Origin: Falsochrobactrum shanghaiense
Lineage (GTDB): Bacteria > Pseudomonadota > Alphaproteobacteria > Rhizobiales > Rhizobiaceae
Reading direction: 5' to 3'
Length of the DNA stretch: 64,000 nucleotides
NCBI RefSeq assembly: GCF_003149535.1
Contig: NZ_QGDB01000004.1
Location: 250,501 to 314,500, forward strand
Part shown: in pieces, positions 46,112-54,746 of the stretch
How the letters are laid out: each line of letters starts with the position of its first letter
How positions within the stretch are numbered: position 1 is the stretch's first letter
Notes under the pieces: model-generated
Database searches by the model: none
The model's input: only the letters and a program-made list of their open reading frames with translations
What the model was told of the DNA's origin: nothing
Translations under genes and position numbers: made by a program

Positions 46112-46303
46112 GTGATGAAGAAAATACAGGAGTTCAATGCATCGCCGCATCACGACGCAGCGATGCGGATATCCGCAGATACCATATGGCAATCGGTGTG
46201 GGCCAGACAGCGCAATGCGCAATTACGAGAGGATGGTGCGCTGATCTCCAGCAAGGAATTAGGGCGGCAATTGCGGCTCGGATTGTCCGAACGGCTCAAC
46301 TAG
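46112..46303 (+). CDS. Small ORF, unknown
   Basis: 63 codons, starting MMKKIQEFNASPHHDAAMRI. The end overlaps the PIN gene stop on the opposite strand. The sequence is hydrophilic and resembles nothing I recognise. It may be a remnant or a chance frame between insertion-sequence debris. Confidence 0.25.
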   Translation: MMKKIQEFNASPHHDAAMRISADTIWQSVWARQRNAQLREDGALISSKELGRQLRLGLSERLN

Positions 46304-46704
46304 CTCCCGGGAAGAAGTTGAGCCTTCTGCCCTTGCTGTATCAGCAAATCCACCGCCTGTTTATCGAAAGACACAAAAGTCTCGCCGCCTAGCCAGGCGC
46401 CCTCATAGGCTATAACGCCATCTACAAAGTAGCCACCAGCCTCAAGGATGGCAAGCCCGGCCTCAACAGCGGGGCGGTTCATCACGACATTCCCGGCATC
46501 CAGCAGGTCGCGGAGCGTTAAGGCAACATCTTCTTTTGGCAGCTTCGCGCCCCGGCGCAGTATCCATACAAGCGCACAAAGGCAGGGTAATGAAACCGCA
46601 ATAAGTGACGCTTTTTTCAGAAGCTTACTCGCAGCACGGCCTTGCTCGGCATCGTCCTGCAAAACAGCGCGAGCCAGCACGTTAGTATCGACAGAAATCT
46701 TCAT
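46300..46704 (-). CDS. PIN-domain toxin (VapC-like)
   Basis: 134 residues with a PIN ribonuclease fold. Acidic active-site residues: Asp6 in ISVDTNVLARA, a central Glu in LPKEDVALTLRDLL, and DGVIAYEGAWLGG / FDKQAVDLL near the C-terminus. VapC toxins cleave tRNA or rRNA. ATG at 46704 overlaps the antitoxin stop by four bases (ATGA), a standard toxin-antitoxin arrangement. The module is flanked on both sides by transposase remnants, so it was probably acquired. Confidence 0.87.
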   Translation of the reverse strand: MKISVDTNVLARAVLQDDAEQGRAASKLLKKASLIAVSLPCLCALVWILRRGAKLPKEDVALTLRDLLDAGNVVMNRPAVEAGLAILEAGGYFVDGVIAYEGAWLGGETFVSFDKQAVDLLIQQGQKAQLLPGS

Positions 46705-46952
46705 TCTTCGCCAGCCCAGCCTGCGGCGACTATCTCATTCATTTCCTCAATCGTCATCGGATTTTTGACCTTGCCTGCATGCCGACCGATGAAACTATCA
46801 ATCGTACCGGTTGCCCGCGCCGCCTTTATCCGAAGTTCGCCACCCGGCAGCTTGTCAACTTCCATCCGCTCTCCCGGCTTGATGCCGAGGTGTTGCAGCA
46901 AATCCCGCTTCAGTGTGACCTGACCTTTCATCGTTACTGCCAGAGAAGTCAT
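46701..46952 (-). CDS. AbrB/MazE-type antitoxin
   Basis: 83 residues. The N-terminal AbrB swapped-hairpin DNA-binding domain is clear: VTMKGQVTLKRDLLQHLGIK then GERMEVDKLPGGELRIK. The C-terminal tail (about 50-83) should bind and block the PIN toxin. ATG at 46952 follows GGGAG by seven bases; longer starts up to 47012 would run through the operator palindrome and are unlikely. First gene of the module, autoregulation expected. Confidence 0.87.
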   Translation of the reverse strand: MTSLAVTMKGQVTLKRDLLQHLGIKPGERMEVDKLPGGELRIKAARATGTIDSFIGRHAGKVKNPMTIEEMNEIVAAGWAGEE

Positions 46953-46980
46953 AGCAATTCTCCCGTTTACTGAATTTGCC

Positions 46981-47010
46981 ATTATAGTAATTGATATTTT
47001 CATTACTATC
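46981..47010 (-). promoter_or_regulatory. Toxin-antitoxin operator overlapping the promoter
   Basis: Perfect 8-bp arms ATAGTAAT / ATTACTAT (46984-46991, 47002-47009) with 10 bases between. The minus-strand -10 box TATAAT (46986-46981) overlaps one arm. This is the layout expected for autorepression by the antitoxin. Confidence 0.65.
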
Positions 47011-47175
47011 AACTGCGATTTAGCATCTTAATATCGGGCCCCCCCCCGCTCCCGCTTCGCAGGCTCCGCAACCAGAGCCTCCGCAGGCAGAGACGGTGCG
47101 CTCCACAGCTGAAGAATGTTTTCCGTCGCATTGCCGTCAGCGTTAGCACTATAGAGGTGGCTTGGAGAATCTGAA

Positions 47176-48440
47176 CAGTGGGGATAAGTGGAATTTCTGC
47201 CTGATTTTGGCTTTGATGCCGGGAACAGGAGATACCGTGACGAGACGACCACGCCGGAACCATAGCCCGGCTTTCAAGGCAAAAGTTGCGCTCGCTGCAA
47301 TCAAAGGTGAGCAGACGCTTGTGGAGTTATCCCAGCAATTCGACGTGCACGCGAACCAGATCAAGCAATGGAAAGACCAGCTCCTTGAGGGCGCGACCGG
47401 CGTTTTCGGTGACGAGACCAAGGCGGAGCCAGCGGGGCCTACCGTCGACGTCAAAACGCTTCACGCCAAGATCGGCGAGCTAACTCTGGAGAATGATGCT
47501 TCGCTTGGGGCTTACGCGGCCCCACTGGGGCCACGGTCCCCGCTACGATAGCCGGAGCGCTCGGCAAGGCGGGATTGCTGAGTGGAAAGAAATGATCGAC
47601 CGCACGCACAAGCTGTCGGTTGCAAGGCAGGCCCGGCTTCTCGGGTTCAGCCGCAGTAGCGTCTATTATTCTCCGCGCCCGGTATCGGATGGCGATCTGG
47701 CACTGATGCGCCGGATTGATGAACTGCATCTGGAATATCCATTCGTGGGAAGTCGGATGTTGCAGGGGCTTTTGAAGGGAGAAGGGCTTGAAGTTGGGCG
47801 AGTGCATGTCGCCACGCTGATGAAGAAGATAGGCATCGAGGCGATCTACCGCCGACCCAACACGTCGAAGCCCGCACCTGGACACAAAATTTATCCCTAT
47901 CTCCTGCGCAAGCTGGCGGTCATCAGGCCCAATCAGGTCTGGGCCATGGACTTGACCTACATCCCCATGGCGCGTGGGTTTGTCTATCTCTGCGCCGTCG
48001 TGGACTGGTTCAGTCGCCGGGTTCTGTCTTGGCGGTTGTCGATTACGATGGAGGCGGACTTCTGCATTGAAGCAGTCGAGGAGGCACTGGCCCGGTATGG
48101 CAAGCCAGACATCTTCAACACCGACAGGGCTCGCAGTTCACCTCGATGGACTTCACTGCCGTGCTAAAGAAAGCGGAAATCGCCATCTCGATGGATGGCA
48201 AGGGCGCTTGGCGCGACAAGGTCTTCGTTGAGCGGCTATGGCGGTCGATCAAATACGAGGAGGTTTATCTGCATGCTTACAAGACGGTGCCCGAGGCGCG
48301 CTGGCATCAGCTGATATCTGACCTTTTACAATAGCCGACGCCCACATTCATCGCTTGACCGGCAGACACCGGATCAGGCTTACTTCAACGCGCTGACGCC
48401 AATGATGGTGGCGGCATAATCGAGGCGGAAATCCACTTAA
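47176..48440 (+). pseudogene. IS3-family element, multiply disrupted
   Basis: OrfA starts at 47216 (ATG) or 47237 (GTG after AGGAG): RRPRRNHSPAFKAKVALAAI. It breaks near 47500, where about 55 bp containing a GGCCCC / GGGGCC palindrome replace the usual sequence before the OrfB frame. OrfB (from about 47590) reads KMIDRTHKLSVARQARLLGF and VWAMDLTYIPMARGFVYLCA. It loses frame at about 48128 (one base missing before GGCTCGCAGTTCAC), resumes to about 48334, and is altered again near the end. Partly matching ends ATAAGTGGAATTTC / TTAAGTGGATTTC mark the borders. Inactive. Confidence 0.85.
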
Positions 48441-48512
48441 CGAAACGCCCGAAACTGTCCAGGCAAACCGAACCACTTCTCTCAATCGGCACCTGCAAAA
48501 ACGCCCCCAAAC

Positions 48513-48600
48513 TGTCCGCGGTTTAATGAGATCGCCGTCCGCAAATTACTGAATTCAGTGTCCGCACATCACTGAAAAGACTGTCCGTGGATTACTGAAA
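48513..48600. repeat. Four direct repeats with a 23-bp period
   Basis: GTCCGC or GTCCGT starts recur at 48514, 48537, 48560 and 48583, exactly 23 bp apart. The last three units share GTCCGYnnATYACTGAA. Multiple spaced terminal repeats of this kind occur at ends of IS21-family elements, but no istA or istB gene is present. Confidence 0.7.
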
Positions 48601-48617
48601 CCCACACCTCAAGGAAA

Positions 48618-48806
48618 TTGCAAGGGACGCTCACTCTGCTGCTGCTGACGGTCGACTATCTGCCGTTCAACGATCCTGAAAACCACGTCCTGTCACCGCA
48701 TTACGCGGGCGACAGAACGACGAAGAAACCTCGAAGCGGGAGCCGCCAATATCTTCGCTACTGCATCACTCATGCCATTCGCCGCTATATTCGTGCCAAT
48801 ATGTAG
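48618..48806 (+). CDS. Short ORF, unknown, possibly a gene remnant
   Basis: 62 codons ending RQYLRYCITHAIRRYIRANM. It adjoins the 23-bp repeats and ends two bases before the stop of the LolC/E-like gene on the other strand. The C-terminal part looks protein-like, but I do not recognise it, and no complete domain is present. Confidence 0.25.
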   Translation: MQGTLTLLLLTVDYLPFNDPENHVLSPHYAGDRTTKKPRSGSRQYLRYCITHAIRRYIRANM

Positions 48807-48807
48807 G

Positions 48808-50079
48808 TTAGGATCGGAGACCTTTCACCGGATCGAGGCTTGCTGCCCGTGCGGCGGGAAAAATTGGTGCTAGCAGGGACACAAGAAGTGAAAAGACGAT
48901 AATTAAAGCTGTCTCAACAGGATCCATTCTGGCGGCTAGGCCCGCAAAAAAATTTGACTCCGCGGCGGATCCTGATGTTTGAAGCAGATAACTTATAAAA
49001 GCTCCGATAAACTGTATATTCAAGCAAACGGCTACGCCTATTGCAGCGCCTATCAGTGTACCAACAATTCCAATCAGCGAACCAGTCATCATAAAGACTC
49101 GCAGAACTGCGGATCTGCTTAGCCCCATAGTTTTCAATATGGCAATATTTTGCGTCTTCGACTTCACTAGCATTATCATCCCAGAGATAATGTTAAGTGC
49201 AGCTACAACAATTATAAGAGAAAGAATTATAAACATGACATTTCTTTCAATCGATAATGCAGAGAACAGAATCTTATTACGCTCTTTCCAATCGATAATT
49301 GTCATATCGTTACCAATTGCGTCTTGCAAAAGTGGTTTAATGCTGGCGGTTTCTTTTTGATCTTCTAGGTACACCTCAATTAAATCGGCTTTTCTTCCAA
49401 TGCCCTTTAATTTTTGAGCAGAAGAAATATCAACATAAAGTGAGTTTGCAGCTTCGTCATTGTTTCCACTGGAGAGAATGGCAGCAACGGTGAAACTTTT
49501 GATACTTGGTGTAAAGACGTCTTTCCAAAAGCCTTCCGGAGCAGTCAGTATGCTTATATTATCACCAACTGTAATCCCAAGCCCCATTGCAAGGCTACTT
49601 CCAATAAGTGCTACATCGCCATCTGCGAAACGGGTATCGTCACTTTTGGGCAGCGCATTCGAGAGTGCTTCAATTTTACGAATATCTTCAGCGGAAATAC
49701 CCTTCAGAATACCACCCGTGCTTATCTGACCGCTTTGAGCGAGAACCGTTCCGTATACATAAGGTATGGCAGATTGTACGCCGGGAAGATCAGTTATGGC
49801 TTTGGCTTTGGTTGTGTAGTTATCGATTAATTGGGATTGTTTGGATTCCACGAAAACGTGGCCACTTATTCCAAGAAGTCTTGACGTAATGTCTTCCCGA
49901 AAGCCATTCATCACGGCCATTACGATCACGAGTGTAGCAACCCCTAAACAAACACCTAGGAATGAAAATACTGCGATAACTGACAAAGCAGTGCCGCTGC
50001 GTTTTGAGGTGAGATAGCGCCAAGCAATGAGGCGCTCTAAGCGTGAAAATGGTCGATTTTCTGAACAGTTAATCCTCAA
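48808..50079 (-). CDS. Lone LolC/LolE-like lipoprotein-release permease
   Basis: 423 residues, full length for a LolC/LolE-type FtsX-family permease. N-terminal RLIAWRYLTSKRSGTALSVI and helix 1 (about 28-50), a periplasmic domain (about 55-270), three more helices (about 275-300, 320-350, 385-410), and the C-terminal FPAARAASLDPVKGLRS that is the family signature. LolCDE extracts lipoproteins from the inner membrane. No LolD ATPase is adjacent, and this gene is far more AT-rich than its neighbours, so it looks like an acquired extra paralogue. It may serve a dedicated lipoprotein or work with a chromosomal LolD. Confidence 0.87.
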   Translation of the reverse strand: MRINCSENRPFSRLERLIAWRYLTSKRSGTALSVIAVFSFLGVCLGVATLVIVMAVMNGFREDITSRLLGISGHVFVESKQSQLIDNYTTKAKAITDLPGVQSAIPYVYGTVLAQSGQISTGGILKGISAEDIRKIEALSNALPKSDDTRFADGDVALIGSSLAMGLGITVGDNISILTAPEGFWKDVFTPSIKSFTVAAILSSGNNDEAANSLYVDISSAQKLKGIGRKADLIEVYLEDQKETASIKPLLQDAIGNDMTIIDWKERNKILFSALSIERNVMFIILSLIIVVAALNIISGMIMLVKSKTQNIAILKTMGLSRSAVLRVFMMTGSLIGIVGTLIGAAIGVAVCLNIQFIGAFISYLLQTSGSAAESNFFAGLAARMDPVETALIIVFSLLVSLLAPIFPAARAASLDPVKGLRS

Positions 50080-50177
50080 AACGAGCGACCCTCACGGAAA
50101 CAATCATAAGTAATAAAAAATTCATAAGTAATTAAAAGGAACGAATGTCGATATTTATTTTAAACCATACTTATTGC

Positions 50178-50537
50178 CTAATGTGCAGCATACCATTGAA
50201 ATTCGCGATAAACGTCTCCAATATTCTTGATACCATCGGCTGATCGTATCATGGGGCTTTGATCGCGAGGACATTGTGGTGCTGCAGAGCGTATTTTGAA
50301 AATTCTAATGTCCCGCCGTTCGATGAGTGGTGCTGATATTCCCTTTCCCCCCGGATGGCATTGTTTACATGTAGCACGACATTGGGCCATGCAGGTATTT
50401 AAGCAACTTTGAATATCAACTGCATTAACACATTGGGCAACGCAACGATAATTGCAAGAAGCCATATCTCCCGAAGCAAATGCCTGGCCTGAAAAGCCAT
50501 AAATAAATAAAGCTACCATTAATAATTCCCTGAGCAT
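50178..50537 (-). CDS. Secreted cysteine-rich protein, unknown
   Basis: 119 residues. A signal peptide (cleavage near AFA-SGD, residue 21) is followed by eight cysteines at 28, 32, 36, 45, 49, 53, 57 and 60. These form CxxxCxxxC and CxxxCxxxCxxxCxxC clusters; a ninth lies in PQCPRDQ near 89. The spacing suggests disulfide-linked helices or metal binding in the periplasm. It lies 98 bases upstream of the LolC/E-like gene on the same strand and shares its low GC content. I do not recognise the family. Confidence 0.6.
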   Translation of the reverse strand: MLRELLMVALFIYGFSGQAFASGDMASCNYRCVAQCVNAVDIQSCLNTCMAQCRATCKQCHPGGKGISAPLIERRDIRIFKIRSAAPQCPRDQSPMIRSADGIKNIGDVYREFQWYAAH

Positions 50538-50699
50538 TTAAATATTCCTATCCCGTAAACAATCCGGGAAGGGTAGCAAGCATATAATTTGGGAAATATA
50601 CCAATTTATGGGCCGCAACTTCAACGCTGCCCACTCTTTCGCGCGCTTTTTCGATTTGCTGCTGACGCTGTTTTTCAGCTTCCTGTTAGCCGGAACTGT

Positions 50700-51515
50700 T
50701 CAGATGATCGCCTGCCGGACTCGTCCGGAAACCCACTCGGAAAACACGACCGTGACCAGGATGACGGCGAAGATCACCGCGATCTCCGACCAGGCGAGGC
50801 GCGCCAGCGACGATTCGAGTTGCACGCCGATGCCTCCGGCCCCGACAAGCCCGAGGATGGTCGACTCGCGGATGTTGATGTCCCAGCGGAAGACGGAGAT
50901 GCCGGCGAAGGCCGGCAGAACCTGCGGCACGATGGCGTAATCCATCACCTGCATGCCGGAAGCGCCCGTGGCCCGCACGGCCTCCACCTGCGCCGCGTCC
51001 ACTTCTTCGATCGCCTCATAGAGCAGCTTGCCGATGAAGCCAATCGAGCGTAGCGCGATCGCGATAATTCCGGCCAGCAGGCCCGGCCCGATGATGGCCA
51101 CCAGCAGCAGCGCCCAGATCAGCGAATTGATGGAGCGGGACGCGACGATGATGAAAAGCGCCAGTGGCCGCAACAGCAGCTTGCTTGGCGTGGTATTGCT
51201 CGCTGCGAGGAAGGCCACGGGTACGGCAATGACGATACCCAGCAGCGTGCCCAGCGTCGCGATGTTGAGCGTGTCCCAGAGCGGCGCCCATAGCCGGTCG
51301 AGATAGGACCAGCGCGGCGGCCACGCGCGGCTCAGCAAGTCCGCCGCCTGCTGCGGCGCGTCCTCCACGAACACCCACATAGTGTTGCGGTTCATCACCT
51401 GCCAGCACCAGACGGCGGCAATGGCGAGCGCAAGCCAGCCGGCCCAGATAGCCCATTGCCGGACGGTTGTGCGGCGTCGCCAGACGGGACGTGCGTCGAT
51501 CTTCTGCACCGGCAT
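50700..51515 (-). CDS. phnE: Phosphonate-type ABC permease PhnE (second copy)
   Basis: 271 residues with about six membrane helices, BPD_transp_1 family. The EAA-loop region VEAVRATGASGMQVMDYAIVPQ near residue 175 and the IRESTILGLVGAGGIGVQL signature near 230 are typical of PhnE. Its ATG overlaps the stop of the preceding permease by one base (TGATG). Distal gene of the phnDCEE operon. Two dissimilar PhnE genes per operon are common in Rhizobiales and probably form a heterodimeric channel. Confidence 0.93.
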   Translation of the reverse strand: MPVQKIDARPVWRRRTTVRQWAIWAGWLALAIAAVWCWQVMNRNTMWVFVEDAPQQAADLLSRAWPPRWSYLDRLWAPLWDTLNIATLGTLLGIVIAVPVAFLAASNTTPSKLLLRPLALFIIVASRSINSLIWALLLVAIIGPGLLAGIIAIALRSIGFIGKLLYEAIEEVDAAQVEAVRATGASGMQVMDYAIVPQVLPAFAGISVFRWDINIRESTILGLVGAGGIGVQLESSLARLAWSEIAVIFAVILVTVVFSEWVSGRVRQAII

Positions 51516-52318
51516 CACTGCACCTGCCTGCGGATTTGGCTGGAAGCATATTCAGCCAGCATCACGATGACGATGATCAGGATGAGAACTGCGCCGGCGG
51601 TGTCGTATTCGTAACGGTCCATCGCCGTGTTGAGTGTCGCACCTATTCCACCCGCGCCGACGATGCCGATAACCGCGCTCTCGCGGAAATTGATGTCCAG
51701 GCGATAGATGCTCAAACCGATCAGACGCGGCATGACCTGCGGCTGGATGCCGTAATTGAGCACCTGCCACCAGCCGGCGCCGGTGGCGCGAATGGCTTCA
51801 GCCTGCGAGCGGTCGATGTCCTCGATCTCCTCCGCCAGCAGCTTGGCCATGAAGCCGATCGTTGCGAAAGTGAGCGTGAGAAAGCCTGCGAACGGCCCGA
51901 AGCCGAACATGGCCACGAACAGGATCGCGACGATGATCTCCTGGAAGGAACGCGACACCGCGACGATGGCGCGGCAGGCGGCATAGACCGGTAGTGGCGC
52001 GATGTTGCGCGCGGCTCCGACGCCGATCGGGATCGATAGGATCACGCCCGCGACCGTGGAGGTCAGCGTCATTGTGAGGCTTTCGACCATGCCCTGCCAG
52101 ATGTCGCGGCTGCGCGTGATGAAGTCGGGCGCGAGGAAGCCCTGCACGAAGCGAAGGCCGCGCTCCAGCCCCTCGTAGATGCGGGTCCAGTTCACCTCCA
52201 CGCTGGAGATGGCCAGCGCCAGATAGAGCAGCGCGCCAGCATAGACGGCCCAACGCAGCCTCGGGTCGGCTATGAGCATAGGCGACCGCTTCCAGCGCCG
52301 CGAGGCGACGGTAGCCAT
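51515..52318 (-). CDS. phnE: Phosphonate-type ABC permease PhnE (first copy)
   Basis: 267 residues, BPD_transp_1 fold. AEAIRATGAGWWQVLNYGIQ near residue 175 and FRESAVIGIVGAGGIGATL near 225 give the PhnE pattern. ATG at 52318 overlaps the phnC stop by one base; three upstream codons opened by a GTG are the alternative. Forms the membrane channel with the other PhnE. Confidence 0.93.
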   Translation of the reverse strand: MATVASRRWKRSPMLIADPRLRWAVYAGALLYLALAISSVEVNWTRIYEGLERGLRFVQGFLAPDFITRSRDIWQGMVESLTMTLTSTVAGVILSIPIGVGAARNIAPLPVYAACRAIVAVSRSFQEIIVAILFVAMFGFGPFAGFLTLTFATIGFMAKLLAEEIEDIDRSQAEAIRATGAGWWQVLNYGIQPQVMPRLIGLSIYRLDINFRESAVIGIVGAGGIGATLNTAMDRYEYDTAGAVLILIIVIVMLAEYASSQIRRQVQ

Positions 52319-53151
52319 CAGGCCCACCCCGCCAACGGCTGGTGTGATGGTATCGGTGCGGGCGTCGGTTCGGCGTCTTCCGCCTCATCCTCGGAGAAAG
52401 CGCCGGCCTTCCAGTCCTCCTCGCCGTAGATGAGGGTGAGCGCTGCGTCGTCGAGCGCGCCCGGTACGTCGTCGAACACGACCTCACCGGCACGCAGCCC
52501 GACGATCCGATCGACGAACAGTTTTGCCAGCGCGACGTCGTGAATGTTGATGATGGCCGGCAGGTCGCGCTCGCGGCAGATTTCCAGAATGAGCCGCATG
52601 ATCTGCCGCGATGTTTTCGGGTCTAGCGAGGCAGTCGGCTCGTCAACCAGCAGCAGCTCAGGGTCCTGCTCAAGCGCACGCGCAATGCCCACGCGCTGGC
52701 GTTGTCCACCCGAAAGCGCATCCGCCCGCTTGTCGGCGTGGTCCGCAAGTCCGACGCGCTCCAGCAGGATGAAGGCCTTGTCGACGTCGTTCTGCGGGAA
52801 GCGCCGAAAGAAGGAGCGCCAGAACGGGACATAGCCAAGCCGGCCCGACAGCACGTTCTCCATGACCGAGAGCCGCTCGACCAGTGCATATTCCTGGAAG
52901 ATCATGCCGATGCGTCGGCGCACGCGCCGCAACTCGCCGCCACCAGCTGCGGTGATGTCACGATCGTTGAGCGCGACGCGGCCCGAAGTGGGCTCGACCA
53001 AGCGATTGACGCAACGAATGAGTGTGGACTTGCCTGCGCCCGAGGGTCCGATCAGCCCGACGACCTGCCCGCCCGCGATCTCGAACGACACGCCCTTCAG
53101 CGCGTGGTCGCCGGTCCTGTAGCGCTTTGCCAGTCTCTCGATCCGCAACAT
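52318..53151 (-). CDS. phnC: Phosphonate-type ABC ATPase PhnC
   Basis: 277 residues. Walker [16 protein letters not shown] near residue 36, signature [15 protein letters not shown] near 145, Walker [14 protein letters not shown] near 165 and the switch His in NIHDVALA near 203. The acidic C-terminal tail (about 250-277) is a little longer than usual. It energises uptake through the two PhnE permeases. No C-P lyase or phosphonatase genes follow, so breakdown of the substrate must be encoded elsewhere. Confidence 0.94.
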   Translation of the reverse strand: MLRIERLAKRYRTGDHALKGVSFEIAGGQVVGLIGPSGAGKSTLIRCVNRLVEPTSGRVALNDRDITAAGGGELRRVRRRIGMIFQEYALVERLSVMENVLSGRLGYVPFWRSFFRRFPQNDVDKAFILLERVGLADHADKRADALSGGQRQRVGIARALEQDPELLLVDEPTASLDPKTSRQIMRLILEICRERDLPAIINIHDVALAKLFVDRIVGLRAGEVVFDDVPGALDDAALTLIYGEEDWKAGAFSEDEAEDAEPTPAPIPSHQPLAGWA

Positions 53152-53219
53152 GAGACCACCTCAAAAGTTCGAGCGGCTCGGCATGGCCGGACCGCTCCCA
53201 GGTTTCGGATGATGGCGGC

Positions 53220-54176
53220 TTACTGGCAATCGTAGGAGACGCCGGTCGCCTCGTCGATCGCGCGGATCACCGACCAGTGTTCCTTGAAGGAGATCGGGAT
53301 GAACTTCTCCTGCGGCGGTTCCGAGCTCTGGAACTCCTCCAGAAGCTTCGAGCCGGTCCAGTCGAAAGTGAAGAACGCTTCCTTGATCTTCTCCTGGAGT
53401 TCCGGCTTCAGATTATAAACGACACCGTAGCCGGTCGTCGGGAAGGTCTGGGAGGTGTAGATGGAGACGAGTTGCTCCTTCTTCACCACGTCGCGGGCCA
53501 GCATGCGGTTGAGCACCGAATTGGCGATCGAGGCTGCAGCATAGTCCTTGTTCGCCACGCCGAGGATCGAATTGTCGTGCTTGCCGGAAAAGACCGGCTC
53601 GAAGTCGACATTGGCTTTCATGCTGAATTCGGATTCGAGGATCGCCGACGGCGCCTTGAAGCCGGAATTGGAGGTCTCGGAGGTGAAGGCCAGCTTCTTG
53701 CCCTTGATGTCTTCGACCTTCTCGATACCGGAGCCCGGCCAGGTGATGATCTCCATTTCGTAGCCATAGGCGTCGCCTTCATTGGCGGCCATCATGGCGA
53801 AGGGACGGAACCCGGCACAGGCAACGGCCAGCGGATTGCCGCCCGTGTTGAAGCCCGCCACATGAAGACGGCCGGCGCGCATGGCCTCGATCTGGGCGGC
53901 GTTGGACTGTACGGGGAAGAACTGCACATCCTTGCCTGTCACTGCTTTCATGTGATCGAGGAACCCTGCCCATACCTCGGCATAAACCGCGGGATCCTCG
54001 ACCGGAGTATATGCGAAAATCAGGGTGGACGGGTCGATCTGTTGCTCGGCATCAGTCGGGATGTCGGCTATCATGTCGCCGTCGGCATCCTGATAGCGTT
54101 GATCGAGCTTGAACTCCGCGAAGGCCGGCGTGACGATTGAAGTCGAGATCGCAAGGGCGAGTAACAGTTTTCTCAT
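53220..54176 (-). CDS. phnD: Phosphonate-type substrate-binding protein PhnD
   Basis: 318 residues with a signal peptide (MRKLLLALAISTSIVTPAFA). PhnD-family periplasmic binding protein: PSTLIFAYTPVEDPAVYAEV near residue 50, FNTGGNPLAVACAGFRPFAM near 110 and LAFTSETSNSGFKAPSAIL near 165 (the Ser/Thr cluster that binds the phosphonate group). ATG at 54176 follows GGGAA and is preferred over upstream frames. First gene of the operon. The ligand could be a phosphonate, phosphite or phosphate ester; sequence cannot decide. Confidence 0.92.
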   Translation of the reverse strand: MRKLLLALAISTSIVTPAFAEFKLDQRYQDADGDMIADIPTDAEQQIDPSTLIFAYTPVEDPAVYAEVWAGFLDHMKAVTGKDVQFFPVQSNAAQIEAMRAGRLHVAGFNTGGNPLAVACAGFRPFAMMAANEGDAYGYEMEIITWPGSGIEKVEDIKGKKLAFTSETSNSGFKAPSAILESEFSMKANVDFEPVFSGKHDNSILGVANKDYAAASIANSVLNRMLARDVVKKEQLVSIYTSQTFPTTGYGVVYNLKPELQEKIKEAFFTFDWTGSKLLEEFQSSEPPQEKFIPISFKEHWSVIRAIDEATGVSYDCQ

Positions 54177-54204
54177 GAAGCATTTCCCTACAACAGTGAA
54201 CATT

Positions 54205-54236
54205 TTCGTACAATCTACGAAACGGTTGTAACAACC
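54205..54236 (-). promoter_or_regulatory. Two adjacent palindromes upstream of phnD
   Basis: TTCGTA / TACGAA (54205-54221) and GGTTGT / ACAACC (54224-54236), both perfect, lie 30-60 bases upstream of phnD. They are candidate operators. The regulator is unknown. Confidence 0.45.
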
Positions 54237-54257
54237 CGGTGACAATCCGTGTGATGC

Positions 54258-54734
54258 GCGTGCCCGGCTGCTGAACTCAAAAAGCTCCGTCGAGAGAATG
54301 AGATATTGCGCCAGAAGCGGGATATTCTGAAGAAGGCGAAGGCTTTTTTCATCAGGGAGGGAAGTCGATGAGATTTCGTTTCATCGATCAGGCAAAGAAG
54401 GAATTCCCCCGCATATCGTCTTTGCCATGTCATGGGCGTCAGCCAGAGTGGGGATACTTTGCCTGGAAGGGATGGTTGGCCTGGTCTCTCACGAAGGAAA
54501 CTTATCGCAGCCCTCATATGGCGGGGAGTTAGAGGATCAGGGTTCCCCTGTCGTTATCGACCTCTTCGCTCGTCGTGCCGTTGGTTGGGCGGTTAGTGAC
54601 CGTCTACGCCGACGGGCCGGCTCTTCAAGCTCTCGAAAAGGCCATAACGATGCTGCGACCGCCAAAGGGCCTGATCCATCACTCGGCTTCTTTGTGGGCC
54701 GACACTCAAGCGTGCCGAACGCTATCGTAACCGG
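54258..54734 (+). pseudogene. IS3-family element remnant
   Basis: OrfA end LKKLRRENEILRQKRDILKK, then an OrfB start MRFRFIDQAKKEFPRISSLP. An abrupt jump leads to a catalytic-domain fragment VVIDLFARRAVGWAVSDRL and, in another frame, ITMLRPPKGLIHHS. Large deletions and frameshifts; inactive. Confidence 0.75.
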
Positions 54735-54746
54735 CACGTTGCGCCG

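Noticed and set aside
48513..48600. 23-bp repeats considered as a CRISPR array
   Set aside because: The whole period is 23 bp with most of the unit conserved, leaving no room for spacers, and no cas genes are present.
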